From the NCBI GenBank assembly GCA_031420415.1, contig JANOMT010000039.1, positions 1 to 64,000 of the forward strand: a stretch of DNA of 64,000 bases. Reading direction: 5' to 3'. Every line of letters begins with the position of its first letter. The first letter of the stretch is position 1. Positions 35,479 to 43,616 of the stretch are shown here, one piece after another. The stretch comes from JANYGA01 sp031420415 (GTDB lineage: Bacteria; Vulcanimicrobiota; Vulcanimicrobiia; Vulcanimicrobiales; Vulcanimicrobiaceae). The position numbers and the translations under genes are program-made. The notes beneath the pieces were generated by a model. It had not been told where the DNA came from, did no database searches, and saw nothing but the letters and a program-made list of their open reading frames with translations.

Positions 35479-36596
35479 GCACGGACGTCGTCGGCCCGCG
35501 CGCGAAGGTGCGCCGCCCCTCCTGGTTCGCGCGCCAGGATTGGTTCTTCGCGGTCGCCCTCGCGCTCTTCGTCGGCGTCGGGGTTTGGTTCTCGCGCGCG
35601 ATCTCCGATTTTTTCGCGCCCGCGCAAAAGACCGTTTCGACACCATCGCTTGTGGGACAGACACTCGGCGATGCGTACTCGACGGCCGCACGCGCGCATC
35701 TCAAGGCGACGGTACTCCGCCGTACGCCGAGCGATCGCTATCCCAAAGATGTGGTGATGCGTCAGAGCCCACCCGCGGGCTCGCAAGTGCGCGAAGGTCG
35801 CCAGATCTCGCTCATCGTCTCGACGGGCGTGCAGATCTTCGCGATGCCCGATTTGCGATACGAGAGCTTACGCGAAGTGCGTCTCGATCTCTCGCATTTC
35901 AAATTGCAGCTCGGGAAGACGAAGATCGTGCCGAGCGACGACGTACCGGGCAACCGTGTCGTAACCCAAGATCCGCCTCCGCTCTCATCCGTTCGTGCGG
36001 GATCGCTCGTCAATCTCGAGCTCTCCAAAGGCGGACCACAGACGATTCGCGTGCCCGACCTCGAGCGGATCTCCGTCGATCGCGCGCGCTCCGAAGCGAA
36101 GGCCGCACATATCCATATCGGCCAGATCGTCTGGACGCCCTTCGGGCGGTTCGGCCCCGCGCGCGGTCAGGTCGTGCGCCAAAAACCGGCTCCGGGCACC
36201 GAAATCGATGCCTCGCAGCTCGTATCGTTGCAAGTCAGCGCGGGCCCGCGCGAGTCGGGCTATCTCGTGCGTCAGGTGCACGCGCTCGCGACGGTGCCCG
36301 AGGATGCGGCAAAGCAAAACGACGCGTCACCGAGCGTGCGCGTGCAAGTTCGCGACGAGACGGGTACGTGGGATGTCTATAATGCGTACGCGCAGCCAAA
36401 ACAGCGGCTGGACTTTAATCTCACCGTCGTCGGAACGGCCGAGCTCGACGTGTTCGTGAACCAAGAGCTCATCAGCTCGACGAAGCTCGGGGTCGAGCCG
36501 CCGGTTCAAGAGCGCCAGGAGCTTCGCCCTTTGCCACAGCACACGTCGGCTCCAGCGACCAGCTCGAGCATCTCTTCAAAGAAAGTTAACCCATGA
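35475..36596 (+). CDS. Membrane-anchored protein with three PASTA domains
   Basis: 373 aa. A short cytoplasmic N-terminus and one membrane helix (FFAVALALFVGVGVWF, residues about 19-38) precede three PASTA repeats: TVSTPSLVGQTLGDAYS onward (about 53-117), IFAMPDLRYESLREVRL onward (about 118-188) and TIRVPDLERISVDRARSEA onward (about 190-260). A C-terminal domain of unknown fold ends in a Ser-rich tail. PASTA repeats usually sense muropeptides on Ser/Thr kinases or PBPs, but there is no kinase or transpeptidase domain here. It overlaps yebC and rpe by 4 bases each. Confidence 0.88.
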   Translation: MSTDVVGPRAKVRRPSWFARQDWFFAVALALFVGVGVWFSRAISDFFAPAQKTVSTPSLVGQTLGDAYSTAARAHLKATVLRRTPSDRYPKDVVMRQSPPAGSQVREGRQISLIVSTGVQIFAMPDLRYESLREVRLDLSHFKLQLGKTKIVPSDDVPGNRVVTQDPPPLSSVRAGSLVNLELSKGGPQTIRVPDLERISVDRARSEAKAAHIHIGQIVWTPFGRFGPARGQVVRQKPAPGTEIDASQLVSLQVSAGPRESGYLVRQVHALATVPEDAAKQNDASPSVRVQVRDETGTWDVYNAYAQPKQRLDFNLTVVGTAELDVFVNQELISSTKLGVEPPVQERQELRPLPQHTSAPATSSSISSKKVNP

Positions 36597-37267
36597 AGAT
36601 CGCGCCGTCTCTGCTCTCCGCCGATTTTAGCCGCATCTCGGAAGAGATCGCGATGCTCGAACGCGCCGGCGCCGATTACATGCACCTCGATATCATGGAC
36701 GGCCGCTACGTGCCCAATCTTACGTGGGGTCCCAAGATCGTCGGCGATATCCGCAAATGTACGAAAAAGGTTTTCGACGCACATCTCATGATCGTCGAGC
36801 CCGAAAGATACGTCGATGATTTCCGCAAGGCGGGCGCCGACATCATTACGTTTCATCTCGAAGCGACCGTGCACGCGCAGCGACTCTTGACGTATATCCG
36901 CTCGATTGGCGCGAAGGCGGGCATCTCGCTCAATCCATCGACGCCCGTCTCGCTTTTGGAAGACGTCATCGAAGACTGCGATCTCATCCTCATCATGAGC
37001 GTCAATCCGGGCTTCGGCGGCCAGAAATACATTCCGAACGCGCTGAAAAAAGTGCGTCAGGCGCGCGCGCTCATCGACGCGCACAATCCGGCATGCGAAC
37101 TCGAGATCGATGGCGGCATCGGCCGTTCGAACATCGCTGAAGTCTGCGCGGCAGGCGCGGACGTCGTCGTCATGGGCTCGGCTATTTTCAGTGCGGCCGA
37201 TCCTGTCGCCGAACTGCAGGCATTACGCGCGCTTGCCGAGCCGCAGCCTGTGGGCGCGCGCGCTTAG
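36593..37267 (+). CDS. rpe: Ribulose-phosphate 3-epimerase
   Basis: Interconverts ribulose 5-phosphate and xylulose 5-phosphate (224 aa TIM barrel). IAPSLLSADFSRISEEI at the N-terminus, DYMHLDIMDGRYVPNLTWGP with metal-binding His and Asp, MSVNPGFGGQKYIPNALKK, and EIDGGIGRSNIAEVCAAGAD are all present. It complements the pentose-phosphate operon at 12.8-22 kb. It overlaps the PASTA gene by 4 bases and lies 4 bases before thiL. Confidence 0.97.
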   Translation: MKIAPSLLSADFSRISEEIAMLERAGADYMHLDIMDGRYVPNLTWGPKIVGDIRKCTKKVFDAHLMIVEPERYVDDFRKAGADIITFHLEATVHAQRLLTYIRSIGAKAGISLNPSTPVSLLEDVIEDCDLILIMSVNPGFGGQKYIPNALKKVRQARALIDAHNPACELEIDGGIGRSNIAEVCAAGADVVVMGSAIFSAADPVAELQALRALAEPQPVGARA

Positions 37268-37271
37268 CGCG

Positions 37272-38309
37272 ATGACCGAAGATTCGCTCGTCGCGGCGCT
37301 TCGCGAAATTTGCGAAGCGCGCGCGAGCGACGCGTCGCCCGGTCCGCGCAAGATCGTGCTCGGCATCGGCGATGACGCCGCGGCATGGCAGCCGTCGCGC
37401 TCGCACCTCTGCGTGATCACGACCGACGCGCTCGTCGACGGCGTGCATTTTCGCAAGCCTGAGATGGACGCGGGCGATATCGGCCATCGCGCGATGGCGG
37501 CGAATCTCTCAGATATCGCCGCGATGGGCGCGCGGCCGGTGCTCGTGACGATCGCGCTCGGGGTGACGCCCGATACGAGCGAGACGTGGTTGCGCGCGTG
37601 CTACACCGCGATGGCGGCGCTCGCGCACGCACACGGTGCGCGCATCGTCGGCGGCGATATTACGGCATCGCCCGTCGTTTCGCTTGCGATTACCGTGGTA
37701 GGCGAAGTTTCGCGCACGCGTATGAAGACGCGTGCGGGCGGGCGGCCGGGCGACGTGCTCGCGGTAACGGGTCCACTGGGCGCGAGCCGCGCGGGTCTCG
37801 AGCTGTTGCGGCGCGCGGGGATCGTGGGCGAACCGGGCGATCTCGCGCTCGGAAGCGACGAACGCCGCGCCGCCGAGCTTGCGTTCGCGCGGCCGATGCC
37901 GCGCATGCGCGAGGGGCGATTTCTCGCGGCTTCCGCGTACGTCCACGCGATGATGGATAGCAGCGACGGTCTCTCGACCGATGTCGCACGGCTCGCCCGC
38001 TCGAGCGGCTGCGGCGCGACGGTCGATGAGGTACCGATCCATCTCGCAGCGTTCGCCGTGGCCGAAGCCGTTGGCGACGATCCCGCGTGCTACGCGCTCG
38101 ACGGCGGAGAAGATTTCGAGCTTATCATCGCGGTCGCACCGCGCGCTTTCAATCATCTTTCGCGAAAATTCGCGCTTGCGTTTGGCGCAGCACTCCTACC
38201 GATCGGCAGCCTTGAGATCGAACCCGGTATCCGTATCGCGGCCGACGGCATCGCGCACGAATTGGTAGCTGCCGGCTTCGATCATTTCTTCGCTCAGGAG
38301 AAGCGCTGA
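37272..38309 (+). CDS. thiL: Thiamine-monophosphate kinase
   Basis: Makes thiamine diphosphate, the cofactor of transketolase (345 aa, AIRS/PurM-like fold). IVLGIGDDAAAWQP and VITTDALVDGVHFRKPEMD are the nucleotide and Mg-binding motifs. GHRAMAANLSDIAAMGARPV and MMDSSDGLSTDVARLARSSG are equally typical. ATG 37272 gives the family length; the open frame upstream overlaps rpe. It is the last gene of the plus-strand run. Confidence 0.95.
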   Translation: MTEDSLVAALREICEARASDASPGPRKIVLGIGDDAAAWQPSRSHLCVITTDALVDGVHFRKPEMDAGDIGHRAMAANLSDIAAMGARPVLVTIALGVTPDTSETWLRACYTAMAALAHAHGARIVGGDITASPVVSLAITVVGEVSRTRMKTRAGGRPGDVLAVTGPLGASRAGLELLRRAGIVGEPGDLALGSDERRAAELAFARPMPRMREGRFLAASAYVHAMMDSSDGLSTDVARLARSSGCGATVDEVPIHLAAFAVAEAVGDDPACYALDGGEDFELIIAVAPRAFNHLSRKFALAFGAALLPIGSLEIEPGIRIAADGIAHELVAAGFDHFFAQEKR

Positions 38310-38353
38310 GCGAGGTCGATAGCAGCTCCCGAAAAGCGTCGGATGCTCGCCCG

Positions 38354-38815
38354 CTAGCGCGGCGCGATCACGAGACCGCCGGCGTCACGAAAAAGGGCCA
38401 CGCCGCAGTCGAGCGCCGCGTCGTAGGAGCGCTTGCCGGTTTCCCGGCGCCGAGTCCCGACTCGGAGCCAGAGGGCGTGCCCTCGAATCGCCTCAGCGCA
38501 AGGGTCAGGGCCGGCCGCTGCGACGAACCGCGCGTCGGGTGCGAGGCGGCGGACAATGTTCGGGTCGAGGTTCGTGACGATCGCTGAGGGATCGTAATCG
38601 ACGAGCCAAGCGTAGACGCCCGTCCGGCCATTCGCATCGAGACGGGCCGCGAGCGCGTGGGAGTCCGGGCCGGCACACGCTGTCAGCGCTGCCAAGGCAC
38701 CGAAAATTAAAAAGAGCCCGAACGCGCGACGCCGGACCCTTCGGTAGATTGGCCGCCCGGTGAAGGCGCGCGAGTGAGGAACTACGCGCGTTTGACCCGG
38801 CGCGAGCGCAGGCAT
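38354..38815 (-). CDS. Small putative lipoprotein
   Basis: 153 aa, no recognised family. A basic N-terminus (RRVRRRAFG) and hydrophobic segment (LFLIFGALAALTAC) end in a lipobox, LTAC, with the acylated Cys at about residue 47. The remaining 105 residues are small and basic, with WLVDYDPSAIVTNLDPNIVR and two further Cys. The only ATG (38815) lies 34 bases inside rpmB, so the precursor would be unusually long before the lipobox. Its function is unknown. Confidence 0.5.
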   Translation of the reverse strand: MPALAPGQTRVVPHSRAFTGRPIYRRVRRRAFGLFLIFGALAALTACAGPDSHALAARLDANGRTGVYAWLVDYDPSAIVTNLDPNIVRRLAPDARFVAAAGPDPCAEAIRGHALWLRVGTRRRETGKRSYDAALDCGVALFRDAGGLVIAPR

Positions 38816-38970
38816 TGGGTGCAGACCTTCAGCGTCTTGTGCGTTCCACGCTCATCGACGCGCACCGGCTGCAAATTCGGGAGCCAACGGCGCTTGGTCT
38901 TGTTCATCGCGTGGCTGACATTGTTGCCCGCCATCGGACCCTTCGCACAGACGTCGCAGCGTTTGGCCAT
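38782..38970 (-). CDS. rpmB: 50S ribosomal protein L28
   Basis: 62 aa. MAKRCDVCAKGPMAGNNVSH is the L28 opening; NKTKRRWLPNLQPVRV and KVCTQCLRSRRVKR follow. Both zinc-binding CxxC pairs are kept (C5/C8 and the CTQC pair), so this is the C+ form. The start is ATG 38970. It is divergent from plsX over about 200 bases. Confidence 0.96.
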   Translation of the reverse strand: MAKRCDVCAKGPMAGNNVSHAMNKTKRRWLPNLQPVRVDERGTHKTLKVCTQCLRSRRVKRA

Positions 38971-39006
38971 GAATTTCTCTATCCTACTGGTCGTCGTAAA
39001 AGAAGT

Positions 39007-39174
39007 ATGAGTACTCCACCACGCAAAGCGCGGTCGGCACAACCCCCGGACTATACCACGGGCTGTACCTACGACGCAACGTCGAGCCAAAGAGGACCGC
39101 GTCTCATGCCGGATAATTTCGAAATCTCGCGGCCGCGTACCCGGAACGCAGCCCGCCACGCTTCCAGATTGTGA
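39007..39174 (+). CDS. Possible small protein upstream of plsX
   Basis: A 55-codon frame from ATG 39007 (MSTPPRKARSAQPPDYTTG...) whose TGA overlaps the plsX GTG as GTGA, the same coupling seen across neighbouring genes. AAAAGAAG sits directly upstream. Many bacteria carry rpmF at this spot, but the CxxC pairs of L32 are absent. There is no similarity I recognise, and the peptide is low in hydrophobics. It may be only a chance frame in the plsX leader. Confidence 0.28.
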   Translation: MSTPPRKARSAQPPDYTTGCTYDATSSQRGPRLMPDNFEISRPRTRNAARHASRL

Positions 39175-40208
39175 GATCTTTTTTGAACGGTTCGAGGCCC
39201 CGCATCGCCATCGACGCGATGGGCGGAGACCACGCGCCGGACGAAATCGTCGCAGGCGCGGTTCTTGCGGACCGCCAGGGACTCGGGCATATGATCCTCG
39301 TCGGCGACGAATCCCGCATTCGACCGCTGCTCGAGAAAGCCGGCGCGAAGATCGAGATCGTGCACGCACCCTCCGCAATCGCCATGGACGCGACGCCCGC
39401 CCTCGCACTGCGCAACTGCGATGAAACCTCGCTCGGCATGGCCGTCAACCTGGTCCGTGATGGCAAAGCCGACGCCGTCGTCTCGGCGGGAAATAGCGGT
39501 GCGTTCCTCGCGATTGCCCTCGTACGACTCCGTACCATCAAAGGCGTCGCTCGTCCCGCAATTGCTGTGGTCTACCCCGCTCGCAAAGGCAGCGTCGTGG
39601 TGCTCGACAGCGGCGCCAACGTCGATTGCCGCGCCGAATGGCTCCTCCAGTTCGGCATGATGGGCAGCGCCTACGCCCGCGCGGTGCTTGGCGTTGCGCG
39701 ACCGAAAGTCGGCATCATTTCCAACGGCGAGGAGAAGGGCAAGGGCAACGCGCTCACCGTGGAAGCCGCAGAGTTGCTCGAAAAATCGTTCGGCCCTGAT
39801 TTCGTCGGGAACGTCGAGTCAAAAGATCTCTTCTCGAACGTCGCCGATGTGCTCGTGACCGATGGCTTCGTCGGCAATGTGATGCTCAAGCTCTCCGAGG
39901 GCGCGGCCGCCCTCATCGGCGACATCGTGCTCGACGCGATCAAGTCCGGGAGTATCGCGGCAAAGATCGGCGCGTTACTCGTCAAGCCGACGCTCATGGG
40001 CGTGCGCGATCGGCTCAGTTACGATAACGTCGGTGGCGCGCCGCTCCTTGGCCTGCGGGGGAACTGCATCGTCGCCCACGGCCGCGCCAATAGTGCGGCG
40101 GTGCGGAGCGCGATTCGGGCAGCCGTCGCCGAGGTGAACGAAGACGTCGTCGGACGCATCGGCGAACTCGTCGTGCCGATCGATCTGCGCGAAAGTAGAG
40201 AAGCATAA
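39171..40208 (+). CDS. plsX: Phosphate acyltransferase PlsX
   Basis: Converts acyl-ACP to acyl phosphate for phospholipid synthesis (345 aa). RIAIDAMGGDHAPDEIVAGA at the N-terminus, DAVVSAGNSGAFLAIALVRL, and DGFVGNVMLKLSEGAAALI are diagnostic. GTG 39171 is used here; TTG 39183 is an alternative that would leave only a short leader. It complements plsC at 29 kb. A plsY was not seen in the window. Confidence 0.96.
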   Translation: MRSFLNGSRPRIAIDAMGGDHAPDEIVAGAVLADRQGLGHMILVGDESRIRPLLEKAGAKIEIVHAPSAIAMDATPALALRNCDETSLGMAVNLVRDGKADAVVSAGNSGAFLAIALVRLRTIKGVARPAIAVVYPARKGSVVVLDSGANVDCRAEWLLQFGMMGSAYARAVLGVARPKVGIISNGEEKGKGNALTVEAAELLEKSFGPDFVGNVESKDLFSNVADVLVTDGFVGNVMLKLSEGAAALIGDIVLDAIKSGSIAAKIGALLVKPTLMGVRDRLSYDNVGGAPLLGLRGNCIVAHGRANSAAVRSAIRAAVAEVNEDVVGRIGELVVPIDLRESREA

Positions 40209-40216
40209 CGCCTTCC

Positions 40217-41356
40217 ATGGGGCGCAGGGGACTCTACGTCCATTTGCCGTTTTGCCCGTACGTATGTCCCTATTGCGACTTTGCAAAGTGGCCGATGCGG
40301 CGCTCGCAAGCAACGCGCTACCTCGCTGCGCTCACGGCCGAAATCGACGCGGCGCCCGCGTTCGAAGCCGCGACGATTTTCTTCGGTGGCGGGACGCCGA
40401 ATACGTACGATGCCGCCGATGTCGCAGCGATCGTCGCGCGACTACGCGATCGCTTCGCGCCCGGCGGCTTTGCGGAGGCCAGCATCGAGATGAATCCCGA
40501 TCCCGATCTCTGCACGCGCGACGTCTTCGCCGCGTACCGCGCGGCGGGCATCGACCGCGTTTCCTTCGGCGTGCAATCGTTCGTGCCGTCGGAATTGAAG
40601 ACGCTCGGCCGTCGGCACACGCCGGGCGATGTCGGCGATGCCGTCGCACGCGCGCGCGACGCGGGCATCGAAAACATTTCGCTCGATCTCATTTTCGGCA
40701 CGCCGCTACAGACGACCGAGTCGTGGCGAGCGTCGCTCGACTACGCCCTCTCGCTCGAGCCCGAGCATATCTCGACGTACGGCCTCACGATCGAAGACGA
40801 CACGCCTTTTGCGGAGTGGTTCGCGCGGCGGCCGCAAGACTTCGCGCCGAACGATCTCGAGGGCGATCTCTATGCGGTCGCGATCGAGACGCTCGCTGCG
40901 GCGGGTTACGAGCACTACGAGATCAGTAATTTCGCGAAGCCCGGGCGTCGCTGCGCGCACAACGCGAATTACTGGGCCAATGGCGAGTATCTCGGGCTCG
41001 GCGTCGGCGCGGCATCGTACCGAGGCGGCACGCGCTCGGTTCATACGCGCGACCTCGCGATCTATTGTGACGCGGCGCTCGAGGGGCGCGCGATTCCCAG
41101 CGACGACGAGCATCTCGAGGGTGCGGCGATGCTCGGCGAAGCGGTCATGCTCGCGCTGCGGACGCGCGAAGGGGTAGATGTCGCCTCATTTGCGGAACGG
41201 TACCGCGTCGACTTTCATGAGTACTATCGCGCGGTGTTGAACGATTTGGAAAGCACGGGGACGCTCGACGTCACGCCCGCACGCGTCGCATTGACACCGC
41301 GCGGACGGTTCCTTGCAAACGATGTCTGCGGCGCCTTCGTCGCCCCGGCGGAGTAG
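40217..41356 (+). CDS. hemW: HemW-like radical SAM protein
   Basis: Radical SAM protein of the coproporphyrinogen oxidase-like family (379 aa). GLYVHLPFCPYVCPYCDFAK contains the CX3CX2C cluster motif. FFGGGTPNTYDAADV, RVSFGVQSFVPSELKTLGRR and YEHYEISNFAKPGRRCAHN (with the downstream SAM and haem region) follow. The short N-terminus without the HemN extension favours HemW, a haem chaperone, over HemN. It lies 8 bases after plsX. Confidence 0.92.
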   Translation: MGRRGLYVHLPFCPYVCPYCDFAKWPMRRSQATRYLAALTAEIDAAPAFEAATIFFGGGTPNTYDAADVAAIVARLRDRFAPGGFAEASIEMNPDPDLCTRDVFAAYRAAGIDRVSFGVQSFVPSELKTLGRRHTPGDVGDAVARARDAGIENISLDLIFGTPLQTTESWRASLDYALSLEPEHISTYGLTIEDDTPFAEWFARRPQDFAPNDLEGDLYAVAIETLAAAGYEHYEISNFAKPGRRCAHNANYWANGEYLGLGVGAASYRGGTRSVHTRDLAIYCDAALEGRAIPSDDEHLEGAAMLGEAVMLALRTREGVDVASFAERYRVDFHEYYRAVLNDLESTGTLDVTPARVALTPRGRFLANDVCGAFVAPAE

Positions 41357-41359
41357 CGC

Positions 41360-42448
41360 TTGCCGACCACACTCTTACGCGTTCTCTTTATGGTCGTCTT
41401 CGCAATTACGGGCTTTTTGCTCGGTCGCGAAGCGTACGTTCACCTCATCTCGATCCATGTCGCGAGCCAGATTTGGCTCATCGCACTCACCGTCATCGTG
41501 CCCGTGGTGGGTGCGGTTGCGGGGCTCTTCATCGCGCCGGTCGTGCAGTCGCTCTTTGAAGTCGAACTGCGGTCGGTCGAAACGACGATGGAGCGCTTGG
41601 CGCCGGGGGAAGTCCTCGGCGGTGCACTCGGCCTCGTGCTCGGCCTCGTCGTGGCATTTTTAATCAAGAGCGTTCTGCTCGATTCGGTCGCGACGGCGGG
41701 CCGTGCGGGCGGCTACGTCGCCAACGTCGCCTATATCGTCCTCAGCGTCTTCGCGGCGTTTTTGGGCACGCGGCTTGGCGCGAAACAACGCTTGGGCGGA
41801 GCGACGCGAGCGAATGCGAGCGGTGCGAGTCGCCCACCCGCGCAAGCGAAGCTCATCGATACGTCGGTCATCGTCGACGGTCGCGTCATCGAGATCGTCG
41901 AGAGCGGCTTTCTCGAAGGGCCACTCGTCTTACCGCGCTTCGTCTTACGCGAACTGCATCTCATCGCGGACTCCGTCGATTCGATGAAGCGCACGCGTGG
42001 CCGTCGTGGCCTCGAGGTTCTCGCGAAACTTCAGGAGTTAACCACACTCGAGATCGTCGATGAGGATTATGCCGATATCGCGGGCGTGGATGCGAAACTC
42101 GTGCGCTTGGCCCGCGATCGCGGCGCGAAACTCGTCACGAACGACTACAATCTCAATCGCGTCGCGCACGTCGAGGGCGTCGTCGTCCTCAATATCAACG
42201 AACTCGCGGGTGCGGTCAAGCCCGCCGTCTTGCCCGGCGAGGAGATGCACGTCACGATCGTGCGCGATGGCAAAGAGCCGCATCAGGGCGTCGGCTATCT
42301 CGACGACGGCACGATGATCGTCGTGGAAAACGGCCGTCGGCTCATGGGCGAAGAGACCGACGTTCAGGTAACGAGCGTCTTGCAAACCGTTGCCGGCCGG
42401 ATGATCTTCGCGAAGATCAAGGCGAAGACGGGTGCTGCAAACCCATGA
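41360..42448 (+). CDS. yacL: Membrane-anchored PIN-TRAM domain protein (YacL type)
   Basis: 362 aa. Four hydrophobic helices occupy residues 1-140. The PIN nuclease-like domain runs from about 160 to 285, with acidic residues in KLIDTSVIVDGRVIEI, VLRELHLIADSVDS and KLVTNDYNLNRVAHVEG. A TRAM domain (VTIVRDGKEPHQGVGYLDDG) ends the protein. Its place before ispD-ispF matches B. subtilis yacL. The start is TTG 41360, 3 bases after hemW, and the end overlaps ispD by 4 bases. Its substrate is not established. Confidence 0.92.
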   Translation: MPTTLLRVLFMVVFAITGFLLGREAYVHLISIHVASQIWLIALTVIVPVVGAVAGLFIAPVVQSLFEVELRSVETTMERLAPGEVLGGALGLVLGLVVAFLIKSVLLDSVATAGRAGGYVANVAYIVLSVFAAFLGTRLGAKQRLGGATRANASGASRPPAQAKLIDTSVIVDGRVIEIVESGFLEGPLVLPRFVLRELHLIADSVDSMKRTRGRRGLEVLAKLQELTTLEIVDEDYADIAGVDAKLVRLARDRGAKLVTNDYNLNRVAHVEGVVVLNINELAGAVKPAVLPGEEMHVTIVRDGKEPHQGVGYLDDGTMIVVENGRRLMGEETDVQVTSVLQTVAGRMIFAKIKAKTGAANP

Positions 42449-43140
42449 TTTTCGCCGCAATCGTCGTGGCTGCGGGGAGCGGCGTCCGTTTCGGGCGCCA
42501 GAAACAACTCGTCGAGGTGGCCGGCCGGCCGCTCGTAGCGTGGTGTCTCGAGACGTTTGGTGCGATGGCCGAACTCGGCGAACTCATCATCGCGACGGAA
42601 GAAGAACATCTCGCGACGATGGCCGATCTCGCGCGCACCTACGCGCCGACTCTTCGCACGACGGTCGTGCGTGGTGGCGCGACGCGCCAAGGCTCGGTGC
42701 GTAACGCCCTCGCTGCGGTCTCGCCGACGTGCGACGCGGTCTTCGTGCACGACGGAGCGCGGCCGCTCGTGCGTGTAGCCGACATCCGCGCCGCAATGGC
42801 GCTCGTGGCACCGGGGACGGGCGCGCTTCTGGCTGCCCCCGTCGTCGACACGATCAAAGTCGTCGCAGCCGATCACGCGACGGTGATGCGCACCCTCGAT
42901 CGCTCGGAACTCTGGGCCGCGCAGACACCGCAATTCGGCACGCTCGTCGACCTGCGCGCCGCCCATGCGGTGGCCGAACGTGCGGGTGATGAAGCGACCG
43001 ACGACGCGATGCTCCTCGAACGCGCAGGGCACCGGGTCGTCGTCGTTCGCTCGAGTGGTGAAAATTTCAAGGTGACGATGTCGGCCGATCGCGATCTCGC
43101 CGAGACGATTTTGCGCGAGCGGGCGATGGTTGCGCCGTGA
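42445..43140 (+). CDS. ispD: 2-C-methyl-D-erythritol 4-phosphate cytidylyltransferase
   Basis: Third enzyme of the MEP pathway (231 aa). The CTP-binding loop is IVVAAGSGVRFGRQKQLVEV. TVVRGGATRQGSVRNALAAV, FVHDGARPLVRVADI, and WAAQTPQFGTLVDL are all expected. It overlaps yacL and ispF by 4 bases each, the compact ispDF arrangement. The operon supplies precursors to ispH and the prenyl synthase at 30 kb. Confidence 0.97.
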   Translation: MIFAAIVVAAGSGVRFGRQKQLVEVAGRPLVAWCLETFGAMAELGELIIATEEEHLATMADLARTYAPTLRTTVVRGGATRQGSVRNALAAVSPTCDAVFVHDGARPLVRVADIRAAMALVAPGTGALLAAPVVDTIKVVAADHATVMRTLDRSELWAAQTPQFGTLVDLRAAHAVAERAGDEATDDAMLLERAGHRVVVVRSSGENFKVTMSADRDLAETILRERAMVAP

Positions 43141-43616
43141 AGATTCGAATCGGGCACGGTTTCGACGCGCATCGACTCGTCGCGGGCCGCCCTTTCGTGC
43201 TCGGCGGCATCACGATTCCCCATCCCACGGGCCCGCTCGGGCATTCCGATGCCGACGTGCTCGCCCACGCGCTTTCCGATGCGATTCTCGGAGCATGCGC
43301 GCTCGGCGATCTCGGCAAGCATTTTCCCGATACCGATCCGGCCTGGAAGGGTGCGGATTCGATGCGTCTGCTCGAAGCGTGTATCGCCATGGCGCGCGAG
43401 CTACGATTCGAGATCTCCAACGTCGACGTCACCGTCGTCGTGCAAGTGCCGAAGCTCGGCCCGCACCTCCCCGCGATTCGCGAGCGTCTCGCGACGGTGC
43501 TTCGCATCGAAATCGGCGACGTGAGTGTTAAAGCAAAAACGAGCGAAGGTATGGGGTATACGGGCGATGGGACCGGAATCGCCGCCTATGCCGTCGCCGC
43601 CCTCGTCCGATTGTGA
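43137..43616 (+). CDS. ispF: 2-C-methyl-D-erythritol 2,4-cyclodiphosphate synthase
   Basis: Cyclises the CDP-methylerythritol phosphate in the MEP pathway (159 aa). RIGHGFDAHRLVAGRPFVLG contains the metal-binding DxH. HSDADVLAHALSDAILGACA and GDLGKHFPDTDPAWKGADS follow, and KTSEGMGYTGDGTGIAAYA ends the protein. Its ATG overlaps ispD, and its stop overlaps the next gene by 4 bases. Confidence 0.98.
   Translation: MKIRIGHGFDAHRLVAGRPFVLGGITIPHPTGPLGHSDADVLAHALSDAILGACALGDLGKHFPDTDPAWKGADSMRLLEACIAMARELRFEISNVDVTVVVQVPKLGPHLPAIRERLATVLRIEIGDVSVKAKTSEGMGYTGDGTGIAAYAVAALVRL

Noticed and set aside
39007..39174. Ribosomal protein L32 (rpmF) upstream of plsX
   Set aside because: The frame lacks the two CxxC pairs and the KRRTSKARR-like start of L32.
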